A stretch of 6,622 bases of DNA from Bacillota bacterium (lineage in GTDB: Bacteria > Bacillota > Sulfobacillia > RBS10-35): contig JASBVX010000078.1 in the NCBI GenBank assembly GCA_029960865.1, positions 1-6,622 of the forward strand, given 5' to 3'. The first letter of the stretch is position 1; each line of letters begins with the position of its first letter. Both the position numbers and the translations under genes were made by a program. This document shows positions 5,861-6,622 of this stretch, piece after piece. The notes beneath the pieces are model-generated. The model searched no databases. It worked only from the letters and a program-made list of their open reading frames with translations, and was not told where the DNA came from.

Positions 5861-6622
5861 ATGGTGTCCTACCCTGATACAGGGCAAGGTACGGGGAACG
5901 GCACCCCGTCCCTTGCCCCTTCCCCCTCGGGAGAGGCCCTCATCCGTCTGGTAGGGGTCTCCAAGCGCTACGGGTCGGTGGAAGCTCTCAAGAACGTCCA
6001 CCTCTCCATCTTTCCGGGAGAATTCGTGGCGGTGGTGGGGCTGAGCGGTGCGGGCAAATCGACCCTTCTCCGGGCCATCAACCGTTTGGTGGAAGTGGAC
6101 CAGGGCGAGATATGGATGGCGGGACGGTCGGTACGGAACGCCTCTCCCGAAGCCCTGCGGACGATACGCCGGGAGATCGGCATGATCTTTCAGCACTTTC
6201 ACCTGGTGCCCCGCCTGACGGTGTTTCGCAATGTCCTCGCAGGAAGGGCGGGCTATTTGCCGGCCTGGAAGGTGATCCTGGGCCTCTTTCCGGCGGAAGA
6301 TCGGCTCCTGGCCCAAAAGGCCCTGGAGCGGGTAGGCCTGGCGGAGAAGATCTTTTCCCGGGCCGATCGCCTGTCGGGAGGCCAGCAGCAGCGGGTGGCC
6401 ATCGCCCGGGCCCTTTGCCAGGAACCCCGGTTGCTCCTGGCCGATGAGCCGGTGGCCAGCCTGGACCCTGTGACCACCGAAATGATCATGGAGGATCTGG
6501 CCCGCATCAACCGGCAGCTGGGGATCACCACCGTGGTGAATCTTCACTCGGTGGACCTGGCCCGCCGCTACGCCACCCGCATCATCGGGATGCGGGCAGG
6601 GGAGGTGGTCTTCGATGGGCCT
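5861..6622 (+). CDS. phnC: Phosphonate-type ABC transporter ATP-binding protein (PhnC family), 3' end beyond the window
   Basis: The frame is open from ATG 5861 to the window edge (254 codons, no stop). It carries a full ABC ATPase set: Walker A GLSGAGKST (60-68), Q-loop Q111 in MIFQHFHLVPRLTV, signature LSGGQQQRVAIARAL (171-185), Walker B LLLADEP with E196, D-loop SLDP, and H-loop H229 in VNLHSVDLA. FPAEDRLLAQKALERVGL, LADEPVASLDP and VNLHxVDLA are marks of PhnC rather than of generic ABC proteins. It would power import of the ligand captured by the adjacent PhnD protein. The start lies 3 bases after the phnD stop, with only a weak GGGG 9 bases upstream, so coupling is likely. Oddly, about 26 Gly/Pro/Ser-rich residues precede the usual family start (IRLVGVSKRYG), and the DNA for them holds a strong hairpin. 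No ATG or TTG start, and no GTG near the normal position, lies in frame to replace it. Confidence 0.92.
   Translation, partial: MVSYPDTGQGTGNGTPSLAPSPSGEALIRLVGVSKRYGSVEALKNVHLSIFPGEFVAVVGLSGAGKSTLLRAINRLVEVDQGEIWMAGRSVRNASPEALRTIRREIGMIFQHFHLVPRLTVFRNVLAGRAGYLPAWKVILGLFPAEDRLLAQKALERVGLAEKIFSRADRLSGGQQQRVAIARALCQEPRLLLADEPVASLDPVTTEMIMEDLARINRQLGITTVVNLHSVDLARRYATRIIGMRAGEVVFDGP
5882..5918 (+). other. Strong hairpin at the phnD-phnC junction, inside the first codons of phnC
   Basis: Arms 5882-5896 and 5904-5918 are complementary at 14 of 15 positions (only T5890/C5910 mismatched), with a 7-base AACGGCA loop and mostly G-C pairs. It begins 25 bases after the phnD stop. The following bases (CTTCCCCCTC) are pyrimidine-rich but not a T-run, so an ordinary intrinsic terminator is not supported. 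In binding-protein operons, hairpins after the binding-protein gene often protect its mRNA and lower downstream expression; that role is inferred here from position. Confidence 0.6.

Noticed and set aside
5882..5930. Intrinsic terminator between phnD and phnC
   Set aside because: The stem is strong but the following bases are C-rich, not T-rich, and the downstream phnC frame is intact, so full termination here is unlikely.
5396..6547. Long minus-strand open frame of 383 codons opposite phnD and phnC
   Set aside because: It spans two unmistakable coding genes on the other strand, is rich in His, Gly and Arg with no recognisable motif, and results from the same stop-poor antisense phase.

Overview
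This window is GC-rich bacterial chromosomal DNA. The genes are tightly packed, with strong purine-rich Shine-Dalgarno sites, and the substrate-binding protein is a lipoprotein with a Gram-positive-style signal peptide. These traits fit a GC-rich, possibly thermophilic member of the Bacillota. That placement is inference from style and gene content; no marker gene is present.

Left part (1-1901, + strand): the C-terminal end of an ABC transporter ATPase, then, with an ATGA stop/start overlap, a polytopic permease of about 557 residues. Together they look like a two-gene ABC-2 type exporter whose ATPase begins upstream of the window.

Middle part (1902-4697, mostly - strand): a two-gene operon facing the exporter. 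It is read leftward from a probable sigma-A-type promoter at 4669-4697. It encodes an M20-family metallopeptidase and, overlapping it by 8 bases, a serine beta-lactamase-like hydrolase without a visible signal peptide. Immediately downstream of the hydrolase stop, in the gap between the convergent genes, lies a decayed partial second copy of the hydrolase gene (about 1971-2191). It matches residues 304-409 of the intact protein and carries three stop codons, two frameshifting gaps and one 69-base gap.

Right part (4640-6622, + strand): a 350-base divergent intergenic region rich in short inverted repeats, then a PhnD-type phosphonate/phosphite/phosphate-binding lipoprotein and the start of its PhnC-type ATPase, which runs off the window. 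The phnD leader ends in a nested inverted repeat whose right arm is the phnD ribosome-binding site. A near-perfect 15-base-arm hairpin lies just after the phnC start, inside an unusual N-terminal extension. These two structures could tune expression of the import operon; a permease gene (PhnE type) is expected just beyond the right edge.

I saw no RNA gene, CRISPR array, insertion sequence or recognisable known riboswitch. The points most worth following are the decayed tandem copy and the two structured elements of the phn operon.
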